Positions 1 through 10,789 of a stretch of 64,000 bases of DNA are shown here, piece by piece; positions within the stretch are counted from its first letter, which is position 1, and every line of letters starts with the position of its first letter. Source of the DNA: Siphonodentalium dalli. Its lineage: Eukaryota > Mollusca > Scaphopoda > Gadilida > Siphonodentaliidae. Below the pieces are notes generated by a model. It was not told where the DNA came from. It saw only the letters and a list, made by a program, of their open reading frames with translations, and ran no database searches. The stretch lies in NCBI GenBank assembly GCA_032622095.1, contig CP136069.1, positions 202,168,690 to 202,232,689 on the forward strand, given 5' to 3'. The translations under genes were made by a program, and so were the position numbers.

Positions 1-324
1 TTTAATAACAGGAAATAGTGCCAGGTGACCTCTGACTTCCGGTTTGTGGTTTCTTTACATTCCGTACGCTACGTCTCAAAATACTATGGCTTCCAATATA
101 ATTTCAACAAACTATAATGAATGAAGAGTTTGAAAAGTTATGTCGTTAAATATACGCCATTAAATACTCCAAAGAGTCTTTATTTATATGGGACTATTTC
201 TTTGCGCTTGCAAACAACGCAGAGTTGTGTGAAACGTCATCGCATGCCTTATAGAAGTTGATGTTAGTTTCGCGTCCCATTTGTTGATTTAAGTATGTTT
301 TGTCGAGGTTTTGGATCATGTAAT
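1..324. other. Unassigned sequence at window start
   Basis: AT-rich non-coding sequence. I see no open frame of note, no tandem repeat and no recognisable element before the palindrome that starts near 325. Confidence 0.5.
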
Positions 325-486
325 AAATAGAATTTACAACTCGTCCCAAGTTTATATCGGAATTTACAAAACTCGTCCAGTAAATTAGGTCTGGACCTCG
401 CCAAAGGCTCGGTCCAGACCTAATTTACTGGACTCGTTTTGTAAATTTCGCTATAAACTGGGGACTCGTTGTAGATCCTCTATTTA
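325..486. repeat. Hairpin (foldback) MITE, ~160 bp
   Basis: Two ~75-bp arms are inverted copies around a short GCCAAAGGC centre. The left arm reads AAATAGAATTTACAACTCGTC and later CCAGTAAATTAGGTCTGGAC; the right arm returns GTCCAGACCTAATTTACTGG and ends in CTCTATTT. There is no coding capacity. The inner arms are almost perfect and the outer arms have mismatches and small indels. A looser relative (AATTTATCAACCGAGTTCACTAAATT) is seen near 34.6 kb, so it is probably a dispersed non-autonomous DNA transposon. The superfamily is not determinable. Confidence 0.75.
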
Positions 487-1395
487 CAAATAAAATATGG
501 TTCAAGCAGTTTCAAGTAAAAACAAGAGGGTTTACATCACAGTTGGAATCAGAAATAATATCATTTATACTCTGGCATAATCTGTGCGGAAATTGACCGA
601 TATACCGCAATCTTGGATACCGCCAATTATTCCCTTCTCTGTTTATTTGTATATATGTATAAAACATTGTTTTCTACAATGGCCACCGTGGTCCGGTGTA
701 TACACTGTATATATCCCCCCGTCTATACTGTACATATATTACTGCTCCTACTCCATTCCCGTATTTAAGTTTTCTATTTATCCAGACCAAGCCCGGCGAA
801 TAACGCTACCGGAATCGCCGCGGGCATCTTCATATACAATAAAATTCACAATGGAAAATAAAATGAATATAAACCATTGAAAGTCTCGTCACCAAATAGT
901 ATTGTATGAGCAAAATTTACGCCCATTATGTGTGTTGCAAAAGGCCAAACATACTTAAATGTATGGTTATGGCAACATGTCTGAACAAAATGGGGGTTGG
1001 TTGTGCTTTAATGGGGAAGTAATGTTACAGATGACAGATAAGCCGGAATGCAAAAATAAAATGCTGGTCACCGAGATATTTGTGACAGTTTTCAAGGCAA
1101 ATGTATCAGTTAAATGTAATATTATATGCACAGTAATCCTATAGATACTCGCTGAGTGTATTGTAATCCAATGCACATATATATTATTTGTTATAAATAA
1201 CTTATCTCTTAGAAAGTTTCCAGAAAAGTCCTGCCACGTCATATTGCTTGAGTTCACGCCCCGTATCAACATAATGTTTTACACGATGGGTTCCACGCGT
1301 TGCCCAATACATTATCTGCCAATTAATTTGATTACACGCGTACGTCTTGCACGTGCATGAACATCGTAACTTTGTTAATAATTTAATATACATTC
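487..1395. other. Unassigned intergenic sequence
   Basis: Contains only short open frames (for example 584-880 and overlapping frames on both strands around 960-1,270) without recognisable domains, splice context or codon bias. I see no repeat structure. Confidence 0.4.
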
Positions 1396-1954
1396 ATATG
1401 TGACCCGCCATATCAAATCGGGATTGTTTTACCCTGTGCCAATGCATTCTCTTATATATGCGAGTCGACCATAGGTCGCCTCGCATATATAAGAGAATGC
1501 GTTGGCCTAACAATTGTTTATCATTTTTTTCAAATAAATGTTTCTGACAATTTTTAGGACATAAAATAAAAAAAAACATCCATTACCCTGCAGGGAGCCC
1601 CACACATATATATATATAAGCATATAAAAGAGTGTCGTCTGCTCATGTTTGTCTGGGGCTCTGTATGGGTGAAATTATAAAATTGTTAAAGAATACAAGA
1701 AAACATTATTAAAATTGTAAAAAAAATGTTATGCCAATGCATTCTCTTATATATTCGAGGCGACCTGTGGTCGACTCGCATATATAAGAGAATGCATTGG
1801 CACAGGGTAAAAAAAATTCCGATTTGCGACTGGATTTGATATGGCGGGTATATTAACCCATATAGAGCACCACACAGCCTGGAGCAGACGACACTGTGTA
1901 GTGCATGCTTCCATCTGTGTGAGGCTCCCTGTGGGTTATATGGCGGGTCACATA
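1396..1954. mobile_element. Double-hairpin MITE, TGTGACCCGCC family, copy 1
   Basis: Terminal inverted repeats TATGTGACCCGCCATATC (left) and the reverse complement ending GGCGGGTCACATA (right). A first hairpin lies at 1,438-1,505 and a second, in inverted orientation, at 1,733-1,801. Each hairpin begins GCCAATGCATTCTCTTATAT and closes on a 3-base loop. Between them lies a ~225-bp core that includes AAGAGTGTCGTCTGCTCATG. The right part (1,840-1,950) is longer than in the 15.9-kb copy and carries a partial inverted duplicate of the core. Flanking TA suggests a TA target site. No transposase. Confidence 0.75.
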
Positions 1955-2052
1955 TTGGGTTTATTGGGTTGAGATTAATTGGTCATGTATTCAAAAGTAT
2001 ACCCAATTCATCACACTGTGATATAAGAAAACACGTTATTCATTCACAAACA

Positions 2053-2320
2053 AATATAATATATACATGTACAATAAGTGCCCCCGCCACTTCCATATAT
2101 AATATATACATGTACAATAAGTGCCCCCGCCACTTCCATATATAATATATACATGTACAATAAGTGCCCCCGCCACTTCCATATATAATATATACATGTA
2201 CAATAAGTGCCCCCGCCACTTCCATATATAATATATACATGTACAATAAGTGCCCCCGCCACATCCATATATAATATATACATGTACAATAAGTGCCCCC
2301 GCCACATCCATATATAATAC
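2053..2320. repeat. 43-bp minisatellite, ~6 copies
   Basis: Tandem units containing ATACATGTACAATAAGTGCC and CCCCGCCACTTCCATATATA, spaced exactly 43 bp. The last two copies carry CATCC instead of CTTCC. Because 43 is not a multiple of three, all reading frames rotate through the array; the overlapping minus-strand frames here are repeat artefacts. Confidence 0.9.
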
Positions 2321-2449
2321 CAATTATTTTATTAAGAAATCAACCCATTCTTAGACATTGACATGTGTTTTTGTTTTTGTTCTGTATATCTGTTGGATAT
2401 GCTGTCATATATACTGCGAACAATGTTATGTGTATATTAACTCAACTTT

Positions 2450-2600
2450 AAAGTGATGTGAATCACTCCGCTAGGTCATCAAAAAATATAAATGGAGAAC
2501 AATCTTGTTCAAAGTAGTAATTTTTACAAATATTATATCCAAATTGACAACACACACCGTCATTCTTATATATATTGATTAAATGTAGTGACTCTCGATG
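2450..2600 (+). repeat. Dispersed AAGTGATGTGAA repeat, copy
   Basis: Roughly 150 bp running from AAAGTGATGTGAATCACTCC through AATGGAGAACAATCTTG to ATATCCAAATTGACAAC and CACCGTCATTCTTATATATA. A clear reverse-complement copy lies at 4,741-4,880. Diverged or partial copies lie at 8,895-8,955, 29,386-29,480, 57,374-57,455 and 58,890-59,035. No coding capacity; the element class is unknown. Confidence 0.7.
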
Positions 2601-3686
2601 GCTAAATCGTTTCTAGAACTCATAAATTACCTATTGAAACAGGTTCGTGGACAAATACATGAAGTTGTTGTGCTACGAACTTGCAGTAAGTGTGTGAACG
2701 TGGGTGGTGAATACCCCAGACTTTGTCATGATCTGCGATTCTCTTCTCGTACAGAAGTACGCAAAATGTATACATTGACGCATATTTTGTGTACGAACCC
2801 ATATTAATTGAGGACATGAACACACAAATGAAGATCTAGCACCATATATCAAACACGCCACGGAAACGATGTAACCACCCCGAGAGCCTGTGTGCAGCCG
2901 GAGGGTATAAATGATACTGTAATTATATAAATGTCACACATTATATTACTTATAGTATATTATATACATGTCAATTTGTATATGGATAGATGCTAGTTAA
3001 TGAACTTGAAAACCCACCCAATTTATTTAACATTGGCCTATATAAATGCAGCAGTTCACACCCCATGTCTCAGCGCACAGCGCCAGTGAAATGCACCACG
3101 TTTGTCTGAGCTTATGCAAGTTTACACGCGGATAATGTTGTAGGGTTCAGTCGACATTCATTGTCCCCATATTCATTCGAGCGTATAATATCCCCTGTCG
3201 CGATTATTTAATTGTACCCTGGGGATATATTTCCTGATCTGAATATCTTAATCGGATAAACCATGGTGCGCCCACCAGGACATCGGGTACAATTAGTTGT
3301 ATACCCGTTGTCAAATTAGCATTTCCTGTAATATCGGATGCGGTGCATGTGTGGATTTAATGTCAACCATATATAGTTCGATTTAATATCTGCTGTGAAA
3401 TGTTATGCAGTGATTGCATGTAGTATCACATGGATTCGCAATAGACATTCTGAATCACGTAAGCTAATACGACGGTTTGCACTCAAAAATACAGCTTATG
3501 GTACGTTTATACACTGACAAGTTTCATGCACGGCATTTTTTTTGCAGGAATTTTCACATATAAAACTCATGATGCTAGAATATATAAACGGCAACATGCA
3601 TATAAAATGCATATTTACCAAACCTAACGACATGAGAAGTAAAATCTCGGCAGTTACAAATGTAAAGGTGCCACTAAGGCGTTGCC
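2601..3686. other. Unassigned intergenic sequence
   Basis: Short open frames near 2,600-2,860 on both strands lack recognisable features. The rest is AT-rich sequence without an evident repeat or gene. Confidence 0.4.
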
Positions 3687-4085
3687 TTAACCCTTTACCC
3701 AACAAAACGGCCCTGTGCCAATGCATTCTCTTATATATGCGAGTCGACCATAGGTCGCCTCGCATATATAAGAGAATGCATTGGCTTAACATATTAAAAA
3801 TGATAAAAATGTAAGAAAAAATTATAAAATTGTTGTGTAAGAAAAAATGGTAAAAAGTGTTAAAAAAAGATTTGTTTAGGCCAATGCATTCTCTTATATA
3901 TGCGAGGCGACCTATGGTCGACTCGCATATATAAGAGAATGCATTGGCATAGGGCATAACTGTAACCATCACAATGTGGTCAATGAACCGGTTCCAATGA
4001 TATCCACATTTGTATGGTTCTATTGAGACAGACCGAAGATATTTTAGGCTGTTGAAGCTTTATTTGGGCCGGTTTGTTGGATAAT
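3687..4085. mobile_element. piggyBac-like TTAA MITE with double hairpin, copy 1
   Basis: Left end TTAACCCTTTACCCAACA begins at 3,687. Hairpin L at 3,717-3,785, an ~95-bp A-rich spacer, then hairpin R at 3,880-3,948. The right section CATAACTGTAACCATCACAA to GGCCGGTTTGTTGG is shared with the copies at 17.3, 40.6 and 41.6 kb. The right terminal repeat breaks off after TGTTGG, so this copy is damaged at its right end. The TTAA target and CCCTTT terminus fit the piggyBac superfamily. There is no transposase, so it is non-autonomous. Confidence 0.8.
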
Positions 4086-5156
4086 TGTATGATTGATTCT
4101 TACGAGATAATTGCATATTATTTACAGGCAAATTTCGACAGCATCGATACTAGATGAACTACATTGTTTTACTTATCATGTATATAGTTAGCTGTGGTAG
4201 AGGTACAGTTAATAAGAATTTTTCCATTAGGTTCCTGCCACAGTGAATCTTTATCTACCGAAATGTCTACAAAATAACGCCTGGCAAATTAGCGACTGTA
4301 TGAACTTACCCTTATAATGATCGCCTTTTAATTTCCCCAGTCTGAGAGTCGATACAGGTCGATAAATACCTGGACTACATTTCAACGTCATATTTCCTAG
4401 AAAGATGCATTGGAGTCATAAAATATACAACTTCGAAGTCGGGCCCCGAACAATCCCTGTGTCATTTTTATTCATTGAAATTCTGGAATCGGAAATTGAT
4501 TAAAGACATAGTATTGGGCTTTTCGGGTGTGTGAAACTGGTAAGTTAGCATTCAGCCGCTATGCCAGCCGGAGGAATGTAGCATTTTAGTAACATCGTCG
4601 AAAATGTCCAGCAAATCGGCCGTACCACTCAATCTATAGATCGTCTGAACTACCCTCAATTGTAAATATTTACCTCTCGATTCGGGACGCAACTATCTGC
4701 GATAACCTAACCAAATCAATTTCACCTGTGAGAATCACTGCAATTAATTAATATATAAGAATGACGATATGTGTTGCCAATTTGGATATAATAGTTGTAA
4801 AAATAACTGCTTTGAGCAAGATTGTTCTCCATGTCTATTTGATCAACCTACCGCAGTATTTCACATCACTTTAACGCGCGACTGTCCGGAATAGGTGTTA
4901 TCCATACATGGGACTATTAAAGACCCTTCATTCTCTGCTTTATCTTCATTGTAACCATCACAACTATAAAGTGCCATGAACGTTTCAGAGCGATGACAAT
5001 CGAGATTTTCTTCCCATGCTCTATATACAGATTAAATATTTACGCGACCTGATTAAACAATTTGATTCGACACAAACGAACCGCCCAATATGGACTGATA
5101 CATTTTAAGAAACAATTCGTATTTTAAACGTTTAATTTTGTTGGTCAAAAATTCAA
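4086..5156. other. Intergenic with one dispersed-repeat copy
   Basis: No gene seen. Positions 4,741-4,880 hold the reverse complement of the dispersed repeat found at 2,450-2,600 (ATAAGAATGACGATATGTGT ... GTATTTCACATCACTTTA). The remainder shows no structure I can name. Confidence 0.5.
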
Positions 5157-5264
5157 ATGATCGGCGCCTATAAAGAGCGTTCGTGCACCTGTCGCATTCA
5201 AACGGTATATAATAAAGAGCGTTTTCAATTATGGCCTTTTGTGATCGTTTCGAAGTATTGCATT

Positions 5265-5448
5265 ATGGGTGATTTAGTGGAATTCCTCGATGCATGTTTG
5301 ATACGAACGATACTCGTTACAAGTATTTTCATTATAGTTTGCCTGGAATGCCGAACATTGGCTGATGAAAATGTTACTTATTTTGGTGCAAGCTGCAAAA
5401 CAGAGCTCAGTCCCCTCACTACACGATGTCTGAACGCTGCCGGCACGT
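5265..5448 (+). CDS. Possible first exon, signal peptide of an unknown secreted or membrane protein
   Basis: From the ATG at 5,265 the frame gives a short leader, then the hydrophobic stretch LIRTILVTSIFIIVCLEC, then DENVTYFGASCKTEL with several cysteines. That pattern looks like a signal peptide followed by a cysteine-containing extracellular segment. A TATA-like TATATAATAAAG sits about 60 bp upstream. The exon end is a guess: CAC|GTGTAATC near 5,448 could be a donor, but the frame also runs on to a stop at 5,483. No homologous family recognised and no downstream exon located. It could equally be a chance ORF. Confidence 0.25.
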
Positions 5449-5489
5449 GTAATCTCTTAATTAAATCTAACATTTTTTATTGAAGTGTT

Positions 5490-6313
5490 TTGCCTGTTAT
5501 AATTCATTCTGGCTCGATCTAGACCACTTTCAAGTGAATATGGACAGTTCAGTTTCTCAGAATGGTGCAGAATGAATTGTAACCTGCAAAAGTCTCAAAT
5601 AAATAAATGCGACTTTTCTTCACATTCCGTGTAGGTGCGGGCAGCGGTAAGTCCTGTGTAGGGGACTGAACTCTGCATGGAGCTTGATTTTGGTGTACAA
5701 TCGGACATGGAATTCTTAAGCGCTGTATCGGCGAATTGTTCGGAAATAATCGTTGTATAGTTTCGATAGACAATGTTATTGGATAAAGCATGTACATATA
5801 GAATAGGATTTACAAAATATTGGTCAAAAATGCAATTCATATACATAATCCGGGCGGTGGTGTGACCCAGTGGCCGTCTTCCCAACATCGCATAGCTTAA
5901 TCATTTAGCAGATTGCAGATTTAACTTCTCGACAGTACGTTAGGGTAATATAGTACAATGTAATAGTAATGTACATAAAATCTACATATAATGTGACAAA
6001 AGATACGGAAGGGGTGGTGAATTATTATTTTTGTTAGAACACTTTGTCACTTATTGGTTACTTATTGGTTAGTAGTCAGAACAATATCGATTTTCGCAGA
6101 TATACCCTCTTACCAAAGTATGTATGCATAATGCTTGGGTTTCGAACGAGCAATGTCCGTATAATTATACAATTGTTTTTTATTAGGATGTACATACTTA
6201 AGAAATTACTCTTGCGTGTGTTTTTGTTTAACTATAAAAGATTTTGGAAACGGAAACACGATGGACATGTAGTTAGACACGTGTAGCATCGTGCAGTAAC
6301 ATTTAAGGCCGAA
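5490..6313. other. Unassigned intergenic sequence
   Basis: Short frames on both strands without domain content. A tiny duplication TTATTGGTTACTTATTGGTTA lies near 6,050. Nothing else recognised. Confidence 0.35.
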
Positions 6314-6830
6314 CTAAGGGTGGATACACACATGCATGTAATCTCTGTAAATATCGTGTATTTGGCGTTTTACATGGATCATACAAACATGTAATATGTG
6401 TCTGCTGACAACCCAATCATTGCGACTATGTTTGACCACAGTGAGAGAAGCTCTGGACGTTCAGAGATCTGTCGTCAGGCCGCTTAAAATAATTGTCCTC
6501 GCGATAACCCAAATGGTGGACGTTCTGTATTTTAAATCATTGTCAGTACTCTTGAGTTGTATACCAGTGATGGCCTCAGGGTTTCCCCAAACGCAGGGGC
6601 TATGATTCCCAAAATGGGGGGGGGTGGTATATTACTCCGGAAGCTACCGGACTGAACATTGCATATTTCCTCGACGGGGGTGGGGGCATGCATGACCCTG
6701 AGTCCTTAGTGCAACTATGGAATATTTAAGTAAAACATTATATTGTGCATTCTTTCCCAGATAATCCCGGCTGTTAAATTCAACTAAATCCCTTAGTTAT
6801 TCGAAGCTTTCGAGAACCAGCCCCTCCCCA
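6314..6830 (-). mobile_element. Partial copy of a ~0.73-kb inverted-repeat element
   Basis: Begins TAAGGGTGGATACACACATG, the terminal sequence of the element at 45,962-46,690, and follows the reverse complement of that element. Shared blocks are GGCGTTTTACATGGATCATA, CTGACAACCCAATCATTGC, and a diverged block around AAATCCCTTAGTTATTCG and GAAGCTTTCGAGA. The far terminus is not visible, so the copy is truncated or diverged. Non-coding. Confidence 0.6.
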
Positions 6831-7767
6831 ATCACGGATTATGGTCGACAATTTTATAAATCAAGCCTGTATGGGCTAAAATTGTGACAGTTAGGAACTT
6901 GTGCAACCTTTGGTTTGAGAAACATATACTGTTCTGTAAATTATGGTTGAAAATGGGGGGGGGGTGTCACTATTTTTAATTTCAACGCCGTACCTGCATT
7001 AATGTTTTGGCGCTGTAATGGATATTTGCATGGAAATCCCGATTGAATTGTCATCACATGAGCTCGCTCTCATATTACCCGTTCAATCTCAACAAATCGG
7101 TATCGTCCTAACAGAGCTTCAAATTCTGCATATTTTATTTTTGTTTTGGTTGACCCTGTTTCTAAGAAGTGACGAGAAACAAATCAAGTCTAAAATTGAT
7201 GGACTCAAACCACTTTTCGAAATTAATTAAAACTCGTGAAAAACAGAAACAGATATCAAATGCAGGATTTATTCATTTCGGCACCCATGCCAGAAGACAT
7301 GTTTATGACTGGCCTGAACTTTCTTGATAGACGTTTGTTTGGTGATGGCTTAACTACTCGCTGGACCGATTGCGGGCATGAGATTAATACTACCAATGAT
7401 TGGTGTGACCATGTAAAATACATGGAATACATGGATTTTACATACATAAATTACATACAAGTGTGTATCCACCCTAAGTTGTATATGGCTCGTAATATTT
7501 TAGTATTTGTCATACATTAATATATATATAGGTAGCCACGCAATGGCACGCATCAATATATATGAGTTGTTGTTTCACAAATGTTGGTCATGATTATCCA
7601 CATCGCGAGTGGTAACGATTTCCATCGGATGATAAACAATGCAACCAAAACCTATTAGGCACAGCATCCGTTTTCAGAGCGCTTTTAACACACACTAATT
7701 GTAAAATGACATGGTATCAGGCTCATTGTGTACGATTAGCAAAGCGTAAATGTGTTTGTGCGCATGA
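6831..7767. other. Unassigned; two G-rich runs nearby and weak ORFs
   Basis: G-runs lie at about 6,613 and 6,955. Two adjacent + frames (7,018-7,230 and 7,236-7,520) encode 70 and 94 residues. The second, with APMPEDMFMTGLNFLDRRLF, looks less repetitive than most chance ORFs here, but I recognise no family and see no convincing splice context. Confidence 0.3.
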
Positions 7768-8020
7768 CAAGCCTTGAAATAGGGTGTCTGTCATTTGGAG
7801 AATGAGGTCCCCAGAGGGTGAATTTAGTGATGCTACCCCGCATAGCGGGCTAGCATCACCAAATTCACCCTCTGGAACCTCATTCTGCTGAGGTGTAAGC
7901 AGAATGAGGTCCACAGAGGGTGAATTTGGTGACGATAGCCCGCTATGCGGGGTAGCATCACTAAATTCACCCTCTGGGGACCTCATTCTGCAAATGACAG
8001 ACACCCTATTTCAAGGCTTG
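7768..8020. mobile_element. Double-hairpin MITE, CAAGCCTTGAAATAGGG family
   Basis: Terminal inverted repeats CAAGCCTTGAAATAGGGTGT and the matching ACACCCTATTTCAAGGCTTG. Inside are two hairpins in mirror arrangement, each built from GAGGTCCCCAGAGGGTGAAT and CGGGCTAGCATCACC type arms around CGCATAGCG. They are separated by a short GCTGAGGTGTAAGC. The whole element is a palindrome of palindromes. GCATGACA occurs at 7,762-7,769 and at 8,023-8,030, which could be an 8-bp target duplication (hAT-like), but it overlaps the terminus, so this is tentative. A longer relative is at 38,343-38,770. Confidence 0.8.
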
Positions 8021-8404
8021 GTGCATGACATATGCATATACTCTGTATATACTGCCACTAAATACTGAACATTCAGATGTTGCACGTGGCATCTTAAAAG
8101 CTGAATTCGTAACGATGGGTGCGTATAATTGCCTTGTCGAACGGCCATTGATGTCCGGTGAATAGAAGCTAACTGCATTTAAAGCCCGCATGACTGTTTT
8201 ACAAATTCGACATGGAATTGCTCGCCCGACAAGCTAAAACTATTAACCTAAACTTCCTAAAGTCACCTAAGCCACCAGTAAACAATGCATGTGTTGTATG
8301 CTTTTAACGGCATACTACGTGTTTATTTCACAAAATCAAATTGATAATGCACTATTCAGCACCACCCAACGGAATAATTCATTAAACTGTATAATTATAT
8401 TCAA

Positions 8405-8570
8405 TAATTTGATGCATGTAATTTTGTCTCTCATAGGGAGCCTCGCATATATAATATAATGCTTGGCTTACAAGGTCAATGTAAATAGTGTTAGGTCAAT
8501 GCATTCTCTTATATATGTGAGATTCCCTATGGGATACACACATATATATAAGAGGATGCATTGGCACAAG
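8405..8570. repeat. Diverged copies of the 69-bp hairpin
   Basis: 8,494-8,565 is a full hairpin starting GTCAATGCATTCTCTTATAT and ending GAGGATGCATTGGCAC, but its centre (GAGATTCCCTATGGGATAC) differs from all other copies. About 70 bp upstream, 8,420-8,465 (CATAGGGAGCCTCGCATATA) looks like a half hairpin beginning near the tip. No flanking terminal repeats are visible. Confidence 0.6.
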
Positions 8571-8967
8571 GTTTTCACAAAATTTCAGAAAGCTCCAGTC
8601 AATAAAGTGTTAAATGCTCTGAATAATACAACTAAAGTTTCACATGACCGACACGCAGAGCATCTAAATAGGAAACCATCTGAGCCATATGTAAACAATG
8701 TCGTTGTTAGTGGTCATACCAACATACTACACGTTTGCCAAGTTTCGATTTTCTTGTTTTTACAGGACGCAATGTGATAATTATGTCCCTCTTGCCTCCA
8801 GTTACATGTAAACATACAACAACATCGATTTTGTCACGTTTTGAGAGATTTTGAGAGAGTATGTATTTTATTAACATGTTAAAATTAGATTAATCATTAA
8901 AGTGATGTGAAACACACCGGTATGGTGATCAAATATAAATGGAGATTATTTTGATTATTGAACTCGA

Positions 8968-9710
8968 CAACAGATGGCTAATCGTGTGTCGTGACTTCTC
9001 TCACAACAACACATGGCTAATCGTGTGACGTGAAGTCTCTCACAGCAACACATGGTTAATCGTGTGACGTGAATTCTCTCACAACAACACATGGCGAATC
9101 GTGTGACGCGAATTCTCTCACAACAACACATGGCTAATCGTGTGACGTGAATTCTCTCACAACAATACATGGCTAATCGCGTGACGTGAAGTATCTCATA
9201 ACAACGCATGGCTAATCGCGTGACGTGAATTATTTCACAACACATGGCTAATCGCGTGACGTGAATTCTCTCACAACACAATGGGCTAATCGTGTGACGT
9301 GAAGTCTCTCACAACAACACATGGCTAATCGTGTGACGTGAATTCACTCACAACAATACATGGCTAATCGTGTGACGTGATTCTCTCACAACAACGCATG
9401 GCTAATCCTGTGACGTGAAGTCTCTCACAATAACACATGGCTAATCGTGTGACGTGAATTCTCTCACAACAACACATGGCTAATCGTGTGACGTGAAGTC
9501 TCTCATAACAACGCATGGCTAATCGTGTGACGTGAAGTCTCTAATAACAACGCATGGCTAATCGCGTGACGTGAAATCTCTCACAACAACGCATGGCTAA
9601 TCGCTAATCGTGTGACGTCACCTCTTTCACGACAACGCGTGGCCACTCGTGTGACGTCACGTCTCTCACTCTCACGACAACGCTTGGCTAATCGTGTGAC
9701 GTCGCCTCAT
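8968..9710. repeat. 39-bp minisatellite, ~19 copies
   Basis: Units of CATGGCTAATCGTGTGACGT plus GAATTCTCTCACAACAACA, spaced 38-40 bp, with substitutions (TGTGACG/CGTGACG, GAATTC/GAAGTC). The last three copies change to GTGACGTCAC and are more diverged. Nearly every unit contains TGACGT, half of a cAMP-response-element-like site. The period of 39 keeps a frame open, which explains the long minus-strand frame here; it is not a gene. Confidence 0.9.
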
Positions 9711-9711
9711 C

Positions 9712-10204
9712 TGCTATGGGACACATCGACTCCGCTTTAAGTGACGATGGTGATGTTCACCCATTGGGCACATCGATTGTGCATTTAATTGTGTCGTCTG
9801 ATGATTTGGGGATATAGCGAAACTGAACTAAAAAAGCAAAAAGAAACTCTTTTTTTTTATAGATTTTCGGTTGTATTGAATTTTTTTGGGTATGCTTAAG
9901 CATGCTATAGCGAATTTAAAAACAAACTGGATAAAACATTAGGGGCATGTTATAACTAAAAACTATCACCAATTATTCATAGTAATAATTTTGATGCCCA
10001 TAAAAAAACGTAAGATTCATTGGCACTAAACCTACAAAATAAGTCTGGCACTGAAAGAGTTAAAGAATATAAGAAAAAATTATAAAAATTGTAAAAAATT
10101 GTAAAAAATAATAACAAATGATGAAAAATTGTTCGACCAATGCATTCTCTTATATATGCGAGGCGACCTATGGTCGACTCGCATATATAAGAGAATGCAT
10201 TGGC
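9712..10204 (-). mobile_element. Composite repeat: CTCTTTCAGTGCC element plus half hairpin cassette
   Basis: 9,712-9,830 (CTCATCTGCTATGGGACACA onward) is the reverse complement of 38,512-38,666. 9,850-10,066 is the reverse complement of the TTAA element at 36,258-36,528, including GGGTATGCTTAAGCATGCTA, and ends GGCACTGAAAGAGTTAA. It then runs directly into the A-rich spacer and an R-type hairpin at 10,137-10,204, ending CACAGGGTATA. The same junction is present at 36 kb, so this nested structure was copied as a unit. Confidence 0.65.
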
Positions 10205-10258
10205 ACAGGGTATATATATACTTGTGCACATAACTTGGCGGCGTAGTGCCCTAATTTG

Positions 10259-10562
10259 CGAACATCTCTATAGTATAGCATTGGTTACAAGAACATCTCT
10301 ATAGTATAGCATTGGTTACAAGAACATCTCTATAGTATAGCATTGGTTACAAGAACATCTCTATAGTATAGCATTGGTTACAAGAACATCTCTATAGTAT
10401 AGCATTGGTTACAAGAACATATATATAGTATAGCATTGGTTACAAGAACATCTCTATAGTATAGCATTGGTTACAAGAACATCTCTATAGTATATTACAA
10501 GAACATATCTATAGTATAGCATTGGTTACAAGAACATCTCTATAGTATAGCATTGGTTACAA
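10259..10562. repeat. 31-bp minisatellite, ~10 copies
   Basis: Units of GAACATCTCTATAGTATAGC followed by ATTGGTTACAA, period 31 bp, almost identical. One copy has ATATATATAG in place of ATCTCTATAG and one is shortened (GTATATTACAAG at 10,491). High identity suggests recent expansion. Confidence 0.92.
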
Positions 10563-10614
10563 TAAATAAGTTGGATGCACCTTGATGCGTGTTGCAGTTT
10601 TAATATAAAATTGA

Positions 10615-10775
10615 CATAAGTCTTCAGGGGAGATGCAGGTTCTGCATAAATCCAGCCAAAATGGCGAGAGATTTTCAATAAAGATTTATCTGGATCTATC
10701 TGGCGAAAAATCTTGAATTTAACATATCATCATTGCATATAGAATCTGATTAATTACTAATGCATTTGAGAGGTC
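10615..10775. repeat. Dispersed repeat with an inverted copy at 21,256-21,420
   Basis: Shares AAATCCAGCCAAAATGGC, GAGAGATTTTCAATAAAG, ATCTGGATCTATCTGGCG and AACATATCATCATTG with the reverse complement of 21,256-21,420, at roughly 75-80% by eye. It is non-coding and sits immediately beside the foldback element. Confidence 0.6.
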
Positions 10776-10789
10776 CGACTTTAACAGGG

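Noticed and set aside
1438-1505. 69-bp hairpins as microRNA precursors
   Set aside because: Stem is almost fully palindromic with a 3-base loop, unlike a miRNA precursor, and copies are tied to MITE structures. Small-RNA production cannot be excluded but is not supported by sequence alone.
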